DNA of 64,000 nucleotides from Elmis aenea (GCA_947652605.1 OX393578.1:54071415-54135414); one strand, 5' to 3'. Numbered from the stretch's first letter, positions 1 to 12,250 are shown. Numbers and translations: made by a program. Notes: generated by a model from the letters alone, not told the origin.

Positions 1-1133
1 AAAACTATAGTTACTGGCATAGGCGGCCAATAACTAGTACACCTGAATCATAGATAAGAAACAAACCTGAATTCTGCCTAGATTTAGTTATTAACCGTGG
101 CCAATGACTAAAGTATTGTATGGCAATAACTAGGTATACACAGTGTAAATTTGACCGGCAAATTTTAATTTCCTGAAAACGTCAAAAGTAAAATGAGGTT
201 GTGTTTATAAAAAAAAAAACAATAAGAACGATGTAGAAAAAGCATTAAAGGCTGTGAAAAATGGAATATCTAAACGAGAAGCTTCGAAGATGTATAATGT
301 TCCTAGGACCACATTGCAGTTCCGCCTATCCGAAAAATTTGTTGAAGAACGCCATTGTCCTTCTTCAGTACTGACTCATTCCGAAGAAGCTATAATTGTG
401 GCCTGGCTAGAAGAAAGCCAAAAAAAGGTTTTACCAAATGATTTGACGATATTAAGCTATCTGTTGAACAGTTTCTAGAGGATTCCAAAAAAAAAAAACT
501 TGTTAAAAAACAATACACCTGGAAGATGATGGTTTAAGTTTAAGTCATTCTTGTCGTGGCATCCGTACATAGCATTAAGTTAAGAAAAGAATAAAAAACT
601 AAAATTACTTGAACAAAAATCAAACAAAGTTCAAATAGTATCAAATGTGCTAATAAGTGATAATTTAAAATAGCCAATAACTAAGTTATGTGATAAAAGT
701 AAAAATACTGAAGTAACCAAAGAGAACAAAGAAGATGTTCACGTCAAAGATTTATTTAAAAAGTTTGATATTGACCAAGAGATTGAGAAACCACCTAATG
801 AAGACTATATTCAAAACAAATGTTTAAATAACAAAGTTGTGTTTGGTTTATGTTTTACTTGTTGCTATAAGATTAATAGCAACCATTTTGTAATAAAATT
901 TAACACATATTGCAGAAAAGACAAGCTAAACTACCAAGTGCGTAGTCTTTTAAAAATAATTTATTTTTACCATTAGAAACTTATGATGCATCAAATTCGA
1001 ATTTTAAATATGAAAATAAGTTTATTGGTCTACACTAAATTTCAATTTTTGTATTTTATCGACAAATTAATTAATTATCTCACTTTCGATATGAAATTTT
1101 GCTTAAGGGGGCCAATAACTATAGCAGTTACCC
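1..1133 (+). mobile_element. Pogo-like transposon, copy 1 (left end outside window, internally deleted)
   Basis: The segment aligns with 32888-34382. Its right end is a terminal inverted repeat matching the left end of copy 2 (GGGTAACTGCTA then GTTATTGGCC on the opposite strand), followed by TA at 1134-1135, the usual pogo/Tc1-mariner target duplication. It carries a psq-type HTH region and the remains of a C-terminal Cys-rich domain, but no DDE catalytic domain between them. Relative to copy 2 it has also lost about 430 bp after the Cys-rich region (near 930). Variants of GCCAATAACTA recur near both ends. The element cannot move without a partner transposase. Confidence 0.8.
185..478 (+). 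pseudogene. psq-type HTH of pogo-like transposase (copy 1)
   Basis: The frame through 254-478 encodes a helix-turn-helix of the pipsqueak/pogo type: a block reading NGISKREASKMYNVPRTTL, where basic residues and a V-P-R-T-T-L recognition helix are typical. The upstream frame continues back through a Lys/Asn-rich N-terminus, so the first codon in the open frame (GTG at 254) is not a real start. The ATG used in copy 2 is ACG here. The frame is lost after about residue 70, and no DDE domain follows. In the family this domain binds the transposon ends. Classification is from motif similarity only. Confidence 0.65.
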
Positions 1134-1135
1134 TA

Positions 1136-1290
1136 ATTGCTTATCGAAAATTAACGGGGGGTTTTTACATAACTTTTTTCTTAGACATCTTTTTTCGGTG
1201 TTACAACCCGCTAAAGAGAATAGTGCAGTTGCATTCAAAATGGCTTCCTATTACTAAAAATGGAAAAATATACAGGGTGGTCCATTTGAA
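1136..1290. repeat. Fragment of the 41294/12311 palindromic family
   Basis: The stretch resembles the left arm of the repeat at 41294: a shared phrase TTATCGAAAATTAA, a G run, then a segment like CTTAGACATC followed by TTACAACCC. It abuts the pogo-like copy 1 immediately after its TA. It is a short diverged remnant with no coding potential. Confidence 0.45.
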
Positions 1291-1725
1291 ATAATAAAGT
1301 TAGGGTCATTTCCGGCGAAACCAGAAGTGAAACAATAGTGTACATATGTTCAAATATTCGGGTTTTTTACACATATCTATGTCTAAAATTTCATTTATTT
1401 AAATACAAAACTAAAGAAAAATAAGGAGTATCCAGAACTCAGTTATCTACCTGCGAATAGGTTTTATTGTTGTTATGATTTAGTTCCAATGGATTACACA
1501 CTATACTGATAATCAAAAAAAGTATTTATTTATCAAATATCTTTCTAATTATTCAATGAAAACCAGATAATTCGATTTAAGTATTTAAAGTTGCTTCCGG
1601 TCTATTCACTATGGCGTCAGTCAATTCTGCATAGGCTATTTTGTCATTTAAAAAAAAAACCATCTCTGTCAGACGTCGCATTTTCGAATAAAAGTGCTGG
1701 TACGGGTGGTCTCCAACACCCTGTA
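1271..1725. mobile_element. MITE with TACAGGGTG termini
   Basis: The segment starts TACAGGGTGGTCC and ends in the reverse complement of TACAGGGTG, with TA on both sides (1269-1270 and 1726-1727). This is the terminal pattern of the mariner/Tc1-type elements elsewhere in the window. At 455 bp it has no coding capacity. The terminal inverted repeat is short, unlike the long-armed relatives. Confidence 0.6.
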
Positions 1726-2348
1726 TAATATGTATGTGTTCCTTTACCTAAATGGAAACTATAAGTGAACATTTGTACCCTTATTAAAAATAATTTCGTG
1801 GGGGTGGGGGCAATCTGATTTAAAAAATAAAAATCAGAATATGTTCTGCTATAAAACTGTAATTTTGGATGATGTGACTGCTATCATTTTCTGTACGTAT
1901 TTTACGTTATTGCTTTTTCACACAGGTTAAAAATTTCTGACGTGTCTTAGAACATGGAACATGGATGATTGTTGTTGTTTTGCTATTGTCCAACAGTTTA
2001 TATACATCCTGTTATTACAAGCATTGTTAAAAAAAATGCTTAAAAGCCCACAAAAATATGCCGTTATGGTTATTAGGCAATTAAATTCTAGATCCTAATT
2101 TTCTTGTTAAGCCAATATGCTGTGATGAAAACATTTGTCAGCTATTTGATAATTATATCATAAATTTTCGGTGGGAGTTTAAAGTGCCGTATGGAATTAC
2201 CATTTCGCTAATTAAGCAGACGGTTTAAACTTGGCTGTAAATTAACAGTAACGTTTAGTGTTATTATAAATTTAAAAAAAAAACAACAAACAATCACTTT
2301 TTGAACTTCTTTGTGTGTTCCCCGGAATGTTTCTACACTAGTTTAATA

Positions 2349-2957
2349 TACAGGGTGTATCAGTGAACATTTTTAGCATGGGTATCTCGCTTATAATAGA
2401 TACGGGTTTGTTTCAATTAGATGAATTATTACCAAGTGTGAGAGGAGCTACAATCCATTTTTAAAAGTACAAAATTCCTCGTGCTTCAGATGTTTTAGCA
2501 AAAAATATGAAAATGTTGAATTTCTTTTTTCTCTCATAATTTTTTCGTCCTAATCATTAGACCAATTTTATTAGTACTTTCTTGAGGTACTTTTTAATGA
2601 AGAATGTAACTGTTCTTTTAGAGTTTTTTTTAATCACTTGCCATTTTCGAGAGATTACCCCTAACTTCATTTATATTATGGACCGCGAAGCCTGAATAGT
2701 AAAATGTGCTTTTCTCTCGCTCTTTTTAATGAGATATTACTTGTTATAACTTTGATATAAATAAGTCACAAAATCAAGAAACATCGTATTTTACTAATCA
2801 AGCTATCGATGAAAATAAAAACAAAGGCAACTAATTTTAATTAATTATATGTCGAATGACAGTATCAATTGTTTGGGATATTATTTATTAGAATTTTTTT
2901 TGTAACAATTTTTATAATTATGGTTACATTAAAAAATAACGAACAATTTGATGTGTT
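2349..2957 (+). mobile_element. Left arm of a palindromic mariner-type element (54738 family)
   Basis: It begins with TACAGGGTGTATC after TA and aligns along about 550 bp with the left arm at 54738, sharing phrases such as ATCTCGCTTAT and TTACCCCTAACTTCATTT. Near its inner end (ATG at about 2914) it encodes the first dozen residues of the transposase seen at 5032 and 56267. The alignment stops at about 2957, where another repeat starts. The matching right end was not found, so the copy is broken. Confidence 0.6.
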
Positions 2958-4250
2958 GTAACCAGGGTTGGGTAAAATTTGATTTTTATTAAAAAAGTTA
3001 AAAATCATTGATTTTTTTAAAGAAACTCTTTTATTTTTCGCTTTTACAACTAGTTTATTATTTATTCACCTTACATTACATCTTCTATACAGCCTCAGTC
3101 AAAAAGTATGAACAAATGATAAAGTCTTATTAAAAATTTCTCAGAAACTGTTAACCTTGATAAAAATTGGTGGATGACTTAAAACTAGTTTTAAGATGAA
3201 AAAAATTCATAAAAATTCATACGCTACTAGATTTCAGCGATTTCAGAATATTCACAATAGTAAAGTGGCCTTATTTTAAGAGTTACAAAAAAAAACTTCA
3301 TACTTAGAGAAAGATTGTTTAGAATTCAAAAATACGACCAAAGATGAAATTTGTCGTTAAAATTTCAATTTTTATTTTTATAGAGACATTCAAAAAGTCT
3401 GCAGCAAACGGAAAAGTTTTTTATTATTGGTTTCTCAAATAATTTTATTCTTGAGAAAAGTTGGTGCATCATCTAAAACCAGTTTTATATTAAAAAAAGT
3501 TCTATATAAATCTGTATAACACTAGATTTTAACGAATATAGAAATAATCGTAACAGTAAAGTGCCTTTATTTTAAAAGTTTTTAAAGTTTAAAAATAGCT
3601 GATTACAATTTATAACTAATAAAAGAATTATCCTTTTTAAATATTTTTTTAAACTCCTTAAATAAGAGCACTTTAATCTTGACTCCACTATTCAATTTGA
3701 AAATAAAATTATAACGTCAAATTTCGTATTGTCATATTTTTGATTTCTAAACAATTTTTTCCATGGATATTTTTGTAGGATTTAAAATAAGGGATAAGGG
3801 CACTTTACTTTTGCGAATATTTTTAAAATACTTAAAATCTAGTGTCACATGATTTTTTTCCATCTTAAAATTAATTTTTTTTTCGTCAAGAGTGAAATTT
3901 TCTGAGAAATCCATAATAATAACCTTTTACAATTATTGTTACAGATTTTTGAATGAGGCTGTAGATTTTTTGACTACAATTAATTGTTATTGTGAAAATG
4001 TACATGGTATTTCTACCGGAATGCGTCTCTAACAAGAAATTTCCTGAAGAGATTTTATTTCTCCCTGACCTATGGGAAGCCAATAGGCAATATTTCCGGC
4101 GGTTATTTGCCTTTGCGGGTGTAAGTAATACGTGCATTTAATTTATATGTGACGAGTGACGTTGAATCGTGAAAATAAATTAATTTTAATTTAAATAATG
4201 ATTTTAATTTTAAAAATCGGCCGATTTAAATCATGATTGTAACCCAGATA
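2958..4250. repeat. Diverged repeat enclosing the 3086-3962 palindrome
   Basis: The left side (AACCAGGGTTGGGTAAAA, then runs of GATTTTTATTAAAA) and right side (AAATCATGATTGTAACCC) are roughly inverted relative to each other and enclose the palindrome at 3086-3962. The left end resembles hAT termini starting CAGGGTTGGG, but no 8-bp target duplication is visible. The boundaries are tentative. Confidence 0.3.
3086..3962. repeat. Palindromic repeat with duplicated arms (30012 family)
   Basis: It starts TACAGCCTCAGTCAAAAAGT and ends in the reverse complement (TTTTTGAATGAGGCTGTA). The arm unit, with AAGTCTGCA..AAA..GGAAAAGT and a phrase like AAAGTGCCTTTATTTTAA, occurs twice in direct order (from 3086 and from about 3385) and again inverted on the right. 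The same arrangement is present at 30012-31008. No transposase remnant is visible. Confidence 0.6.
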
Positions 4251-4505
4251 GCACGTGAAACATTCAAATTTGGTCCACCCTGTACAAGGATGTGTCTTTA
4301 TGAACACCTTAATTTACGGTTTGGTTTAAACAGACAACCTGCAAATCAATCTAGAAGTGGCTTTTACATCTAAGGAGGCAATTATTACTGTATTTAAAAT
4401 AATCTAATCGGGAATGCTTTGCTAATAACATGTAATGCCATTGTCAAATTGGTGACGTTTAGTTTTGTATTTAGTTTTTCGTAGAACTTTGAAGATAAAT
4501 TAACA

Positions 4506-4616
4506 ATGTCAGAACAACTGCATCCGGTTGCTTGTATGGCGATAATTGTTTGGTGCATTCTGGTAGTTATGGCGTACCCGGCTGGTGGTGGATCTTCTGA
4601 AGAAGCTGCGGCCTAA
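4506..4616 (+). CDS. Candidate 36-residue secreted or membrane peptide (uncertain)
   Basis: An ATG in the context AACAATG opens a 36-codon frame. Residues 10-23 form a hydrophobic segment (CMAIIVWCILVVMA), followed by YPAGGG and an acidic, Ala-rich end. The codons are more GC-rich than the surrounding DNA, and the region lacks obvious repeat similarity. It could be a signal-peptide exon, a very small protein, or chance. No splice sites or polyadenylation signal were firmly tied to it, and the family is not recognised. Confidence 0.25.
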   Translation: MSEQLHPVACMAIIVWCILVVMAYPAGGGSSEEAAA

Positions 4617-4619
4617 AAT

Positions 4620-5020
4620 ACGCCTTAGCAGCAACCATAGAATAGAAGGTTGTTCAAAAGCTATAACAAAAAATTGTGGAGTGTTTATGTTTACTAATGA
4701 ATTATTTCGGGAAGTTATTTCTGGGCCACAAAACAGCAGCATGCGTTATTAACACAGGAGTACACATAATAAAACTTATTTTCCGCTAAATTTGGTTTGT
4801 AAATTGTGACTGCTAAACAAACAACATTATGTAGATAAAATTCATAATAAGTATAATTAACATGACTATCTGATATGGTTTATAAATAAAATTATTAAGT
4901 ACGTTACAGAAGTGAGTATTTTTATTTATCTGTATTTAACACAATTTAACTTCATGGTTTGTTACAATATAATATTATGCCCTTAACAAATTAAAAGAGA
5001 AGAAAAAGTTGCTTTTCTTT
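4620..5020. other. No recognised feature
   Basis: AT-rich sequence without convincing coding frames or repeat ends. The minus-strand open frame at 4509-4742 overlaps the small plus-strand frame and shows no recognisable domain. Confidence 0.5.
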
Positions 5021-5031
5021 GTAGCAATTTT

Positions 5032-5364
5032 TATAAGTATGGCTACAGTTAAAAATGACAAACAATTTGACATTTGCAGATGTTACATGGTTTGCTATAA
5101 AAATGTGTAGAGGCTGAGCGAATATACTTACAGCTGTATCCCGAGAGAAGGCAACGAAGTGCGCGTAATTACAGAACTTTGGAAATAAATTTAAAAGAAT
5201 ATGGTTTCTTTGAGAAACCAATCAAAAATCCAAAACAAATCACAGAAGAATTAGAATTACCTATCTGTTTTTATACAGTTTCTATAGCAAAGAATGAATC
5301 ATCTCAACCACAGAACATACATCTCAACATGTCAAAGTTTTCATTAGTTGTAAATGTGCTATAA
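5032..5364 (+). pseudogene. N-terminus of a Tc1/mariner-type transposase (54738 family)
   Basis: From ATG 5032 the translation reads MATVKNDKQFDICRCYM, then an in-frame stop and a shift. The second frame gives NLKEYGFFEKPIKN and a segment resembling the IAxNxxSS region of related transposases. This parallels the minus-strand N-terminus at 56267 and, more distantly, the transposase at 51674. The catalytic domain is absent. It is a 5' fragment with at least one stop and one frameshift. Confidence 0.55.
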
Positions 5365-5463
5365 TTAATATAACAAATTTGCTACAAAGTCCTTATGTGA
5401 TTTTAAATTCAGGAAATATTTTTGCTAATTATTTAGTTAATGTATTCTAGCCTAACAACCTGC

Positions 5464-6899
5464 AAGACGTGGAGGAAACAGACATTGTAAGGAGTAATGA
5501 AGAATCAAATATAGGACTGGTGAGGCCAAAAGAAGTCGTGAGAGAAATAAAAGAAAATATAAACGTGAAAAAAGCTCCTGGCTTCGATTTAATAACAGGA
5601 TTAATCTTAAAGGAACTGCCCAGAAAAGGTATAGTTAAGTTGCGTCCTTTAGAGTCAAATATGTACCGAGAACATGAAAAATAGCCGAGGTAATGATGAT
5701 ACCAAAAGTAGGAAAGCCTCTGAATGAGGTAAGCTATGGACCAATATTGCTACTTCCAGTTGTACCCAAACCTTTTGAAAAATTATACATAAAACGATTA
5801 AAGCCGATAATAGAACAAAGAAAACTACTTCTGGACCATCAATTTGGATTTTGGGAAAAGCACTCGACCATAGATGAGGTTCACAGGGTAACAACTGTAA
5901 TAGAAAATACACTTGAAGAGGAGAAAGTATGTGCTACATATTTCTGGATGTGGCCCAGGCCTTTGATAAGGTCTGGCACCATGGGCTACTACAGAAGCTG
6001 CACAAAATTTTGCCCGGACTGTAAACTCCTGGAATCATATATTTATGAAAAAATGGTTTGGGTTTGACTGGAAGAACAGTATTCAGAAATAAAAAAACAT
6101 AAACGCTGGAGTACCGCAGGGTAGCGTGCTTGGCCCAATATTGTATCTCCTGTATACACATGACATCCCTCAAACCACTGGAACAACCGTAGCAACTTAC
6201 GCAGATGACACCGCAATATTAGCGGTGGGAAGTAACGAAGTGGAAGCTGCAAGTAAATTACAAGAAGCCGTAAACAATATCAGCTATTGAACCAATAAGT
6301 AAAAAATAAAACTTAACCATAATAAATCTGCACAAACTACGTTCACTAATAAGAAATATAACAGCAAACTTCCATAACCATAAATGGATCGACCATCTCA
6401 TATTCAAATACAGCTAAGTACTTGGGCATGACTCTTGATACCAAGCTCCGCTGGAAGGAAATAGTAAAAAGAAACGAGAAGAACTGAAGCTGAAATACTG
6501 AAAAATGTACTGGATACTAGGTCGCAAATCCAAACTAACGGTACATAATAAATTGATGTTGTATGAGCAGGTCCTAAAACCCAAATGAACATATGGAGTA
6601 CAGCTATGGGGATGTACCAGACCATCAAATACCAGTAGGATACAAGTATTTCGAAAGTTCTAAGGGATATTGTCAATGCCCCTTGGTATGCGAGAAACTA
6701 AAACATCCATCGGGATCTTAACATAGAGAGTCGAGGCAGAAATCAGGAGTTGCCCAAAAATATGAAGCCAGGTTACACGACCATGTCAACATTGAAGCCA
6801 TTCAACTCAACTTCGGAGACTCAAGCGATCAAAACCACACGATCTAGTGTAGTGTAGTGCTAGTTCTCGGTTAAAGTTAGTGTGCAGAAAAAAAAAACA
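5464..6899 (+). pseudogene. Jockey-like non-LTR retrotransposon reverse transcriptase, 5'-truncated and frameshifted
   Basis: The pieces translate to a reverse transcriptase in order. EVVREIKENINVKKAPGFD lies near 5530. IPKVGKP and a degenerate RPI..LP block with HQFGFWEKHSTID follow at 5700-5870. [10 protein letters not shown] lies at 6108-6137 and the catalytic YADD at 6198-6209. A C-terminal region includes a YGVQLWG-like block and APWY near 6690. This order is diagnostic of Jockey-clade LINEs. Several frameshifts and stops (for example around 5640, 6060 and 6290) make it inactive. The endonuclease and ORF1 are missing. A short A-rich run near 6890 may mark the 3' end. Confidence 0.85.
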
Positions 6900-7394
6900 A
6901 ATGTACACCATCAGACTAAAAGAGTGAATGGCCGCTAGGTCAGAGTTCTGAGGATCGCAAGTGGTAATTTAAGTTGCTTTAATACTACTTGTAGTTTCAC
7001 GTTATTAAAACAAAAGAAATATTTGCTGCCCAATTGTTATGAATATTGTCATGTTATCTTTATGGTTTTGCAGGGCCCGATCCAGGGGGGCGCGAGCAGG
7101 GCAACTGCCCAGAGCGGCAAATTTGGGGGCGGCAAAATTGGTAGAAAGAGAAAATTAAAATCAATAAAAACCAATAAAAAGCAGAGTATACAGAAATACA
7201 TCAGAGTATTAGTGTACTTTAGAGTGGGTACAATAATAGTTCTCCAATGGTAAAGCGTTTAGGATTAGTTTAAAGTTAATCATTCCACTTTGAAATTTAT
7301 TTTCATTCTAATTCTCTTACTTAATGTTACTTACTATGTTTTACATACAAGGTTGACTGAGAGTATTGTACAAAAGGACTTTACCATAAGGGCA

Positions 7395-7753
7395 TAAGGT
7401 GATCATTCGTCCCCGATTTTCGGGGACAGTCCCCGAAACAAGACCCAAGTCCCGGATAATTCTTGTCCTGATTTACATAATTTTCTCATGAATTTTTAAA
7501 ATAATTAATGGAAGCTATGGTACGGCATTGCTGCAAAATTATGCAAATCCTATAGTCTGGCAATATATTGTAATCGCTCATTGGAAACGAAAACTGGAAT
7601 AGGAGGAAGTTTCGAAATGAGCAAAACTGTCCGAGTTTTAACTTTCCGCTCTTTAATTGAATTTTGCATGATTTCCGCGAAAAATCGTCGAGTTTTTTTT
7701 CATAACCCTTGGTTAGTGTCCCCGAAACTTGTGAGAAAAAATTGGACACCTTA
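7395..7753. repeat. Possible nested MITE with TAAGGTG ends
   Basis: TAAGGTG at the left and CACCTTA at the right are inverted. Near each end lies a GTCCCCGAAAC word, including the short palindrome CCCCGATTTTCGGGG. No target duplication is clear. The minus-strand open frame across it (7486-7749) has no recognised domain. Confidence 0.3.
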
Positions 7754-7899
7754 CTTTAGCATGCAAAATTAATTAGTTGCAAGTGTTGGCTCTCCTGATC
7801 ATTTCTCCCAATCATTTTACGACGTAAAATTACGACGTAATTTTATGAAAGGTGAAAAATTTGCGTTTTAAATTATTTTTTATAGGTAAAACTTGATCT

Positions 7900-8566
7900 T
7901 CCTTATTTATTATCATATTTCGGCGATTTTTTAAAATTATTCTCATCGATTGGCCAAATTGTACTGTGAAAAATTATTCTTTACCTGACAAATAACTTTA
8001 AGGTGCGACCTCGTAAATTTTGGAAAGCGCGTGTAGCGTAAAATGACACATATGAGAACTTTTTTTTATTTATATAAATAGGTCACTACTATATCAAGAC
8101 GAAATTATTACAAAATATTAACGAAGTTTTTGCAACAAACAGAACTCAGATATCTTTGTCTTTGTAGCGTCCTGGCGTGTAGAGTTTTTTTAAACACTGT
8201 TATTTTCCGAAAATGATGCCAACTGCACTTTTAAAATTTAGATCACATTAAACTTACCTTCATGCAAGATATAATAGCGCTTATTTATTTCCCATTTCAT
8301 ATTTATTTAGTAAAAATTTCAAATAATTCTAGAAAAGTGAGAAATGCCTATAAAAATTTAAAAATTGTGCCATTTTGCTGATGTTAACGCATGGGAGCGA
8401 AAATGGTAACCAAATTGAAAATGCAAGTGAAGAATCTTAAGTAGTTTTTGATTATGAAAAACTTTTATGTTTACACTTTTGTCGTAAAATAATCATGGAA
8501 GCCAATATTTGCAAATATTTAATTTTGCATGGTATAGTCCTTTGTACGATATTTTCAGTCAACATC
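7900..8566. repeat. Dispersed repeat, copy 1 (intact counterpart of 15960-17580)
   Basis: It aligns with 15960-16434 and 17347-17580. Shared phrases include TTTTGGAAAGCGCGTG, AAAATTATTCTT and, at the end, AATTTTGCATGG followed by CAGTCAACA. Copy 1 lacks the mariner found in copy 2 and so serves as the empty-site reference. Confidence 0.65.
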
Positions 8567-8943
8567 CTGTATATTGTGATATATGTTATACCAATCTGTC
8601 GTTGCATATAATAATAATTTGAATATCCCTCGCGAAGCAGTAAAATATTTAATTTTTATGTTGTTTTTTTATTAATTTAAAAAAATATTTTGTGTTGTTT
8701 CTTTTTTTTTAAGAAAAAAACATGTACCTATCTCCTACTTATATTTTTCATTTTATGTTACTGATTTTTATGGATTTAAATTTTTTTATGAAACAAAAGA
8801 CTTGTTATTCAAAATACCTGCAAAAATTACACTCACTGCAAAAAATTATGCTTAAAAAAATAATTTATAATTAAATATAAAGGGCGGCAAAAATCATTTT
8901 TGCCCAGGGCGGCTGAAAAGCTAGATCGGGCCCTGTGGTTTTG

Positions 8944-10530
8944 CTTAGCTTGTGTGTAGATTTTCTTTATGTCTTGGGTCTCCATATGCATGGGGGCTTT
9001 AACAAAGTCTGCAAACGCTATATGTGTCTCTAGATTGCAAGTTGATCTCTTCTCAAGCACTTGTTTAACGCAAAGAACGTTATCATTTTAAGATCTTTCA
9101 GCTCTAAAGCCCTTCTCTTTTATAACATCGTGCAGATTCCCATCGATTTTCTAATTTAGTGTCTTTCCATAAATTCTAATTTAGGAATTGGCTATACTGT
9201 TCTCAGTCCTCTAGAATTTGTGCACTATTGTAATCATTGCGTTAAAATGTTGAAATTAGAAGATTGTTTTTGGTCGGGTTGTAATGATTATGAAGGTTTG
9301 AACATGCCAAAGGCTTAGGTTTCCCTAAACATGCAAGTTATTGCAACGATTATGAGTACAGCTTGCGCAAAACGAGTTCAAATATTTTGCAACCCTAAGT
9401 TCATCTAAAATTAATATTTCTTAATGCTGCATACGTTACATGCATAAATTTCCTATTTTTTAATAAGTGCAGTTGTGAAGAAGCGTACAGCGCCTTACAA
9501 CAAAATTTACGTTAGCCGGTTGACTTGGTTACATTAGCAGGGTGGATTACTATGGGAATAAATTAAATCCGAGCATAAAGTTTATTACATTACGCCATAA
9601 AAATTAGTAATACGATATCGTTAGGAAAGCAATTTCGTTTTACACTAAAGCATAATTCTGATTGCTTTAGAACTGTAATTAAATGAATGCGGAGGAATTA
9701 TTTGCCATACAATAAAGAACTATTATTGCTGATATTTTATATTTTACGTCCGTAAATTAATTTCTGGTGCAGTCATTGTTCAGAATTTTGTTTATGACAG
9801 AGCCGTTTCAAGATGCCGTTCTCTAGTTTAACGCAAATAATTGTGTTAATTATCCCATGTTCGTAATTTATAGGTCACTGAGTCTGTAAAATAAAAGGTG
9901 CACTCAGACTAATTAAGCCTTAATTAACACAATATATTTTTTAATTTTATTTGCACTATTAGAAATATTTTATACTGATTTTATTAAAACAGAGATATTT
10001 TAAAGCAAATATCTATACCCTTTAATTAACATGCAGTCGTAAGTGTCTGGTGAAATCATTATCAGAGATTGCAAAATTAACGAGTTTTGCCATTACCGGA
10101 GTAGCGAAAAAAATAAACCTAATAATATGGTTCCAAAATAACTTAACATAACAAGAAATTTATTTAAATGTGAAGGATTTAAAATTATTTGTTTTTCAAT
10201 TCAATATAGGACAAAATAATAAATATAACGTATTGTATTTTATTTTTACCTTGTTTTGTGTATTGAAATGCGTACGATAAATACGCAAATTATCTAATGT
10301 TACGTCATCTAGTCGTCATGGAATTTTGGTGCAAAATAATCCTGCAGCAGAAAGTGTTCTTTCTGAGCAGACACCTCTAGGATTAATTGTTAACAAGTGA
10401 TTATAAACTAGATCTTTAAATCGTCGCCCTAAAGTTGTTATATTGCTATGTCACATGTAGATCGTTTTGACAAAATCAACTTTAAAGTTCCTATGGTTAT
10501 CACTTTGTTAAGAAAAAATATTTAAGTTAA
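8944..10530. other. No recognised feature
   Basis: AT-rich sequence with scattered short open frames on both strands, none longer than about 75 codons. No TE terminus, RT or transposase motif was found. It may be unique intergenic or intronic DNA or old decayed repeats. Confidence 0.5.
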
Positions 10531-10534
10531 GTTA

Positions 10535-12075
10535 GTTAAGTTAGCTTTATTTAGCAATTGCTATTACATTGTAACATAATTTACATAGGTAATAGTAAAT
10601 ATAATAAAAATAAAAAGAGAATGAAATAAAATAAAAATCTAAAAATCTTCTAAATTCTAAATATCTAAAATAGGTAATAGTTTAATAGTGTTCTAATACG
10701 TACTCCTTAATTCATTTATTACCCTTCTTACAATTATTACATATTTTGACTTGATGCGGCAAATTATTAAATATTTTAAAACCTTGATAAAATAACGAAC
10801 GAGCAGTTTGACTTTTAGTACATTTCTCTATAACGAAATCAAGACTATTTCTAGTTTTATAAGTGTGGATCTCATGGACTAATTTTACATTTTCATACAG
10901 ATATTTTTTTGGTGTTTTTTGTAATTTAATTTTTAAAACTAGCTCTAATGTTCTAAATATTATTCTCTGATTAGTACTCATAAATTGAAGTGTATTTAAC
11001 ATAACCTTGATAGGGGAACGAATTGAACACTTTAAAATAGTGCGCATGGCGCGATTTTGTAATTTCTGTAATTGTTGAAGCTCATTTTTATTTAAATTAA
11101 TAAGTAATGAAGCGCAAAACTCAAAATGAGGAGCTATTATTGCTTTATACAGTAAAACTCTAGTGTACATACTAATGTGTTTGCTACATCTTTTGAAGAG
11201 AAAAATCTTTTTGGAAATTTTGTTCATCATGTATTTTGTGTGTAACTTAAACGTTAACTTTTCATCTAATATAACACCAAGGTATTTAATGTCGGTTACT
11301 CTTTCTAAATTACTTGCTAATTTTTATATCCAGATTAGCATTATAAATATTTGTTTTATAGATAATGTGTTTGGTTTCCAAAATCATAAATTTGGATTCA
11401 TCAACATTAATACATAAATTATTATCGCATAGCCATTTACAATCATTACTTAGATCTAAATTCATCTTACCTACTAATTCAATTGTTTTAAATCCACTAA
11501 CAAACAACATTGTATCGTCCGCAAACATTTTTATTTCACAATGTTTGGCGTATTTAACCATATCGTTTATATAAACAACAAAAAGCAGAAGACCCAGAAC
11601 GGTTCCTTGTGGTACACCATGTGTGGTTTTTAAACAAGATGATATAGTTCTATTATATTTAACTTTTTGATGTCTATTTTGTAAGTATGATTTAAACCAA
11701 GACAATGCTACCTCACTTATTCCAATTTTTTTCTAATTTTTTAATTAATAATTCTCTATTAATCGTCTCAAAGGCTCTACGAAAATCCAAAAATACGGCT
11801 AGTGTTATTTCACCATTTTCCATATTTCTAAACCACAGATCACAAATGTTCTGAAGCACTGTTTCACAAGAAAGTCCACTGCGAAAATCCGACTGGTTAT
11901 CCACTATCACATCATTAATCTGAAATATTCTAGAATTTGCCTTTTAACAATTATTAGCTCTAGAACTTTTTCGTAAACGGGCACTGTATTGATTGGTCTA
12001 AAAATTTGACATAATTTAGTGTTAGGTACTTTCTGAATAGGTATAATAGTTTTATAGGTTTAGGTATAGGTTTAA
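10535..12075 (-). pseudogene. Non-LTR retrotransposon reverse transcriptase, 5'-truncated
   Basis: On the minus strand, from about 12070 downward, the order is: an RPI-type block (FRPINTVPVYEKVLE), DNQSDFRSGLS with FLDFRRAFETI (11713-11910), GVPQGTVLG (11592-11618), the catalytic FADD (11514-11525), then a C-terminal domain with LYKAIIAPHFEFCAS and LQNRAMRTIL (10712-11230). The frames break near 11710 and 11300. Apurinic endonuclease and ORF1 are absent. The 3' end runs into a short TTAAG-type repeat at about 10520-10550, which looks like a simple-repeat tail. Clade placement (CR1/I/Jockey group) is uncertain. Confidence 0.85.
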
Positions 12076-12250
12076 GCATTTAATTTTTTTGAACGAACTT
12101 TAAACTAATATATTACCCAATTATTCATAAATTCAAAATTATGAAATTTTAATGACATTTTAATGACATTTTAAGTTACTAGGTACCAATTTCAAAATGG
12201 ATGTTCAACGACCTACTAAACTAGTTATTGCTTTTTTTATGGTTATGTTC

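Larger units (their letters stand above)
7071..8935. mobile_element. Non-autonomous hAT element
   Basis: The ends read CAGGGCCCGATCCAG and, on the other strand, CAGGGCCCGATCTAG. Behind them are GC-rich subterminal stretches containing GGGCGGC and GCCCAGGGCGG-like words on both sides. A perfect 8-bp duplication flanks it. The 1865-bp interior has no hAT transposase. It holds a dispersed repeat (about 7900-8566, ending in CATCCTGTATA) and perhaps another MITE at 7395-7753. It is a deleted element used as a landing site by other repeats. Confidence 0.85.
7063..8943. repeat. 8-bp target-site duplication of the 7071 hAT element
   Basis: TGGTTTTG occurs at 7063-7070 and again at 8936-8943, exactly flanking the element. 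Eight-base duplications are the hallmark of hAT insertions. Confidence 0.9.
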
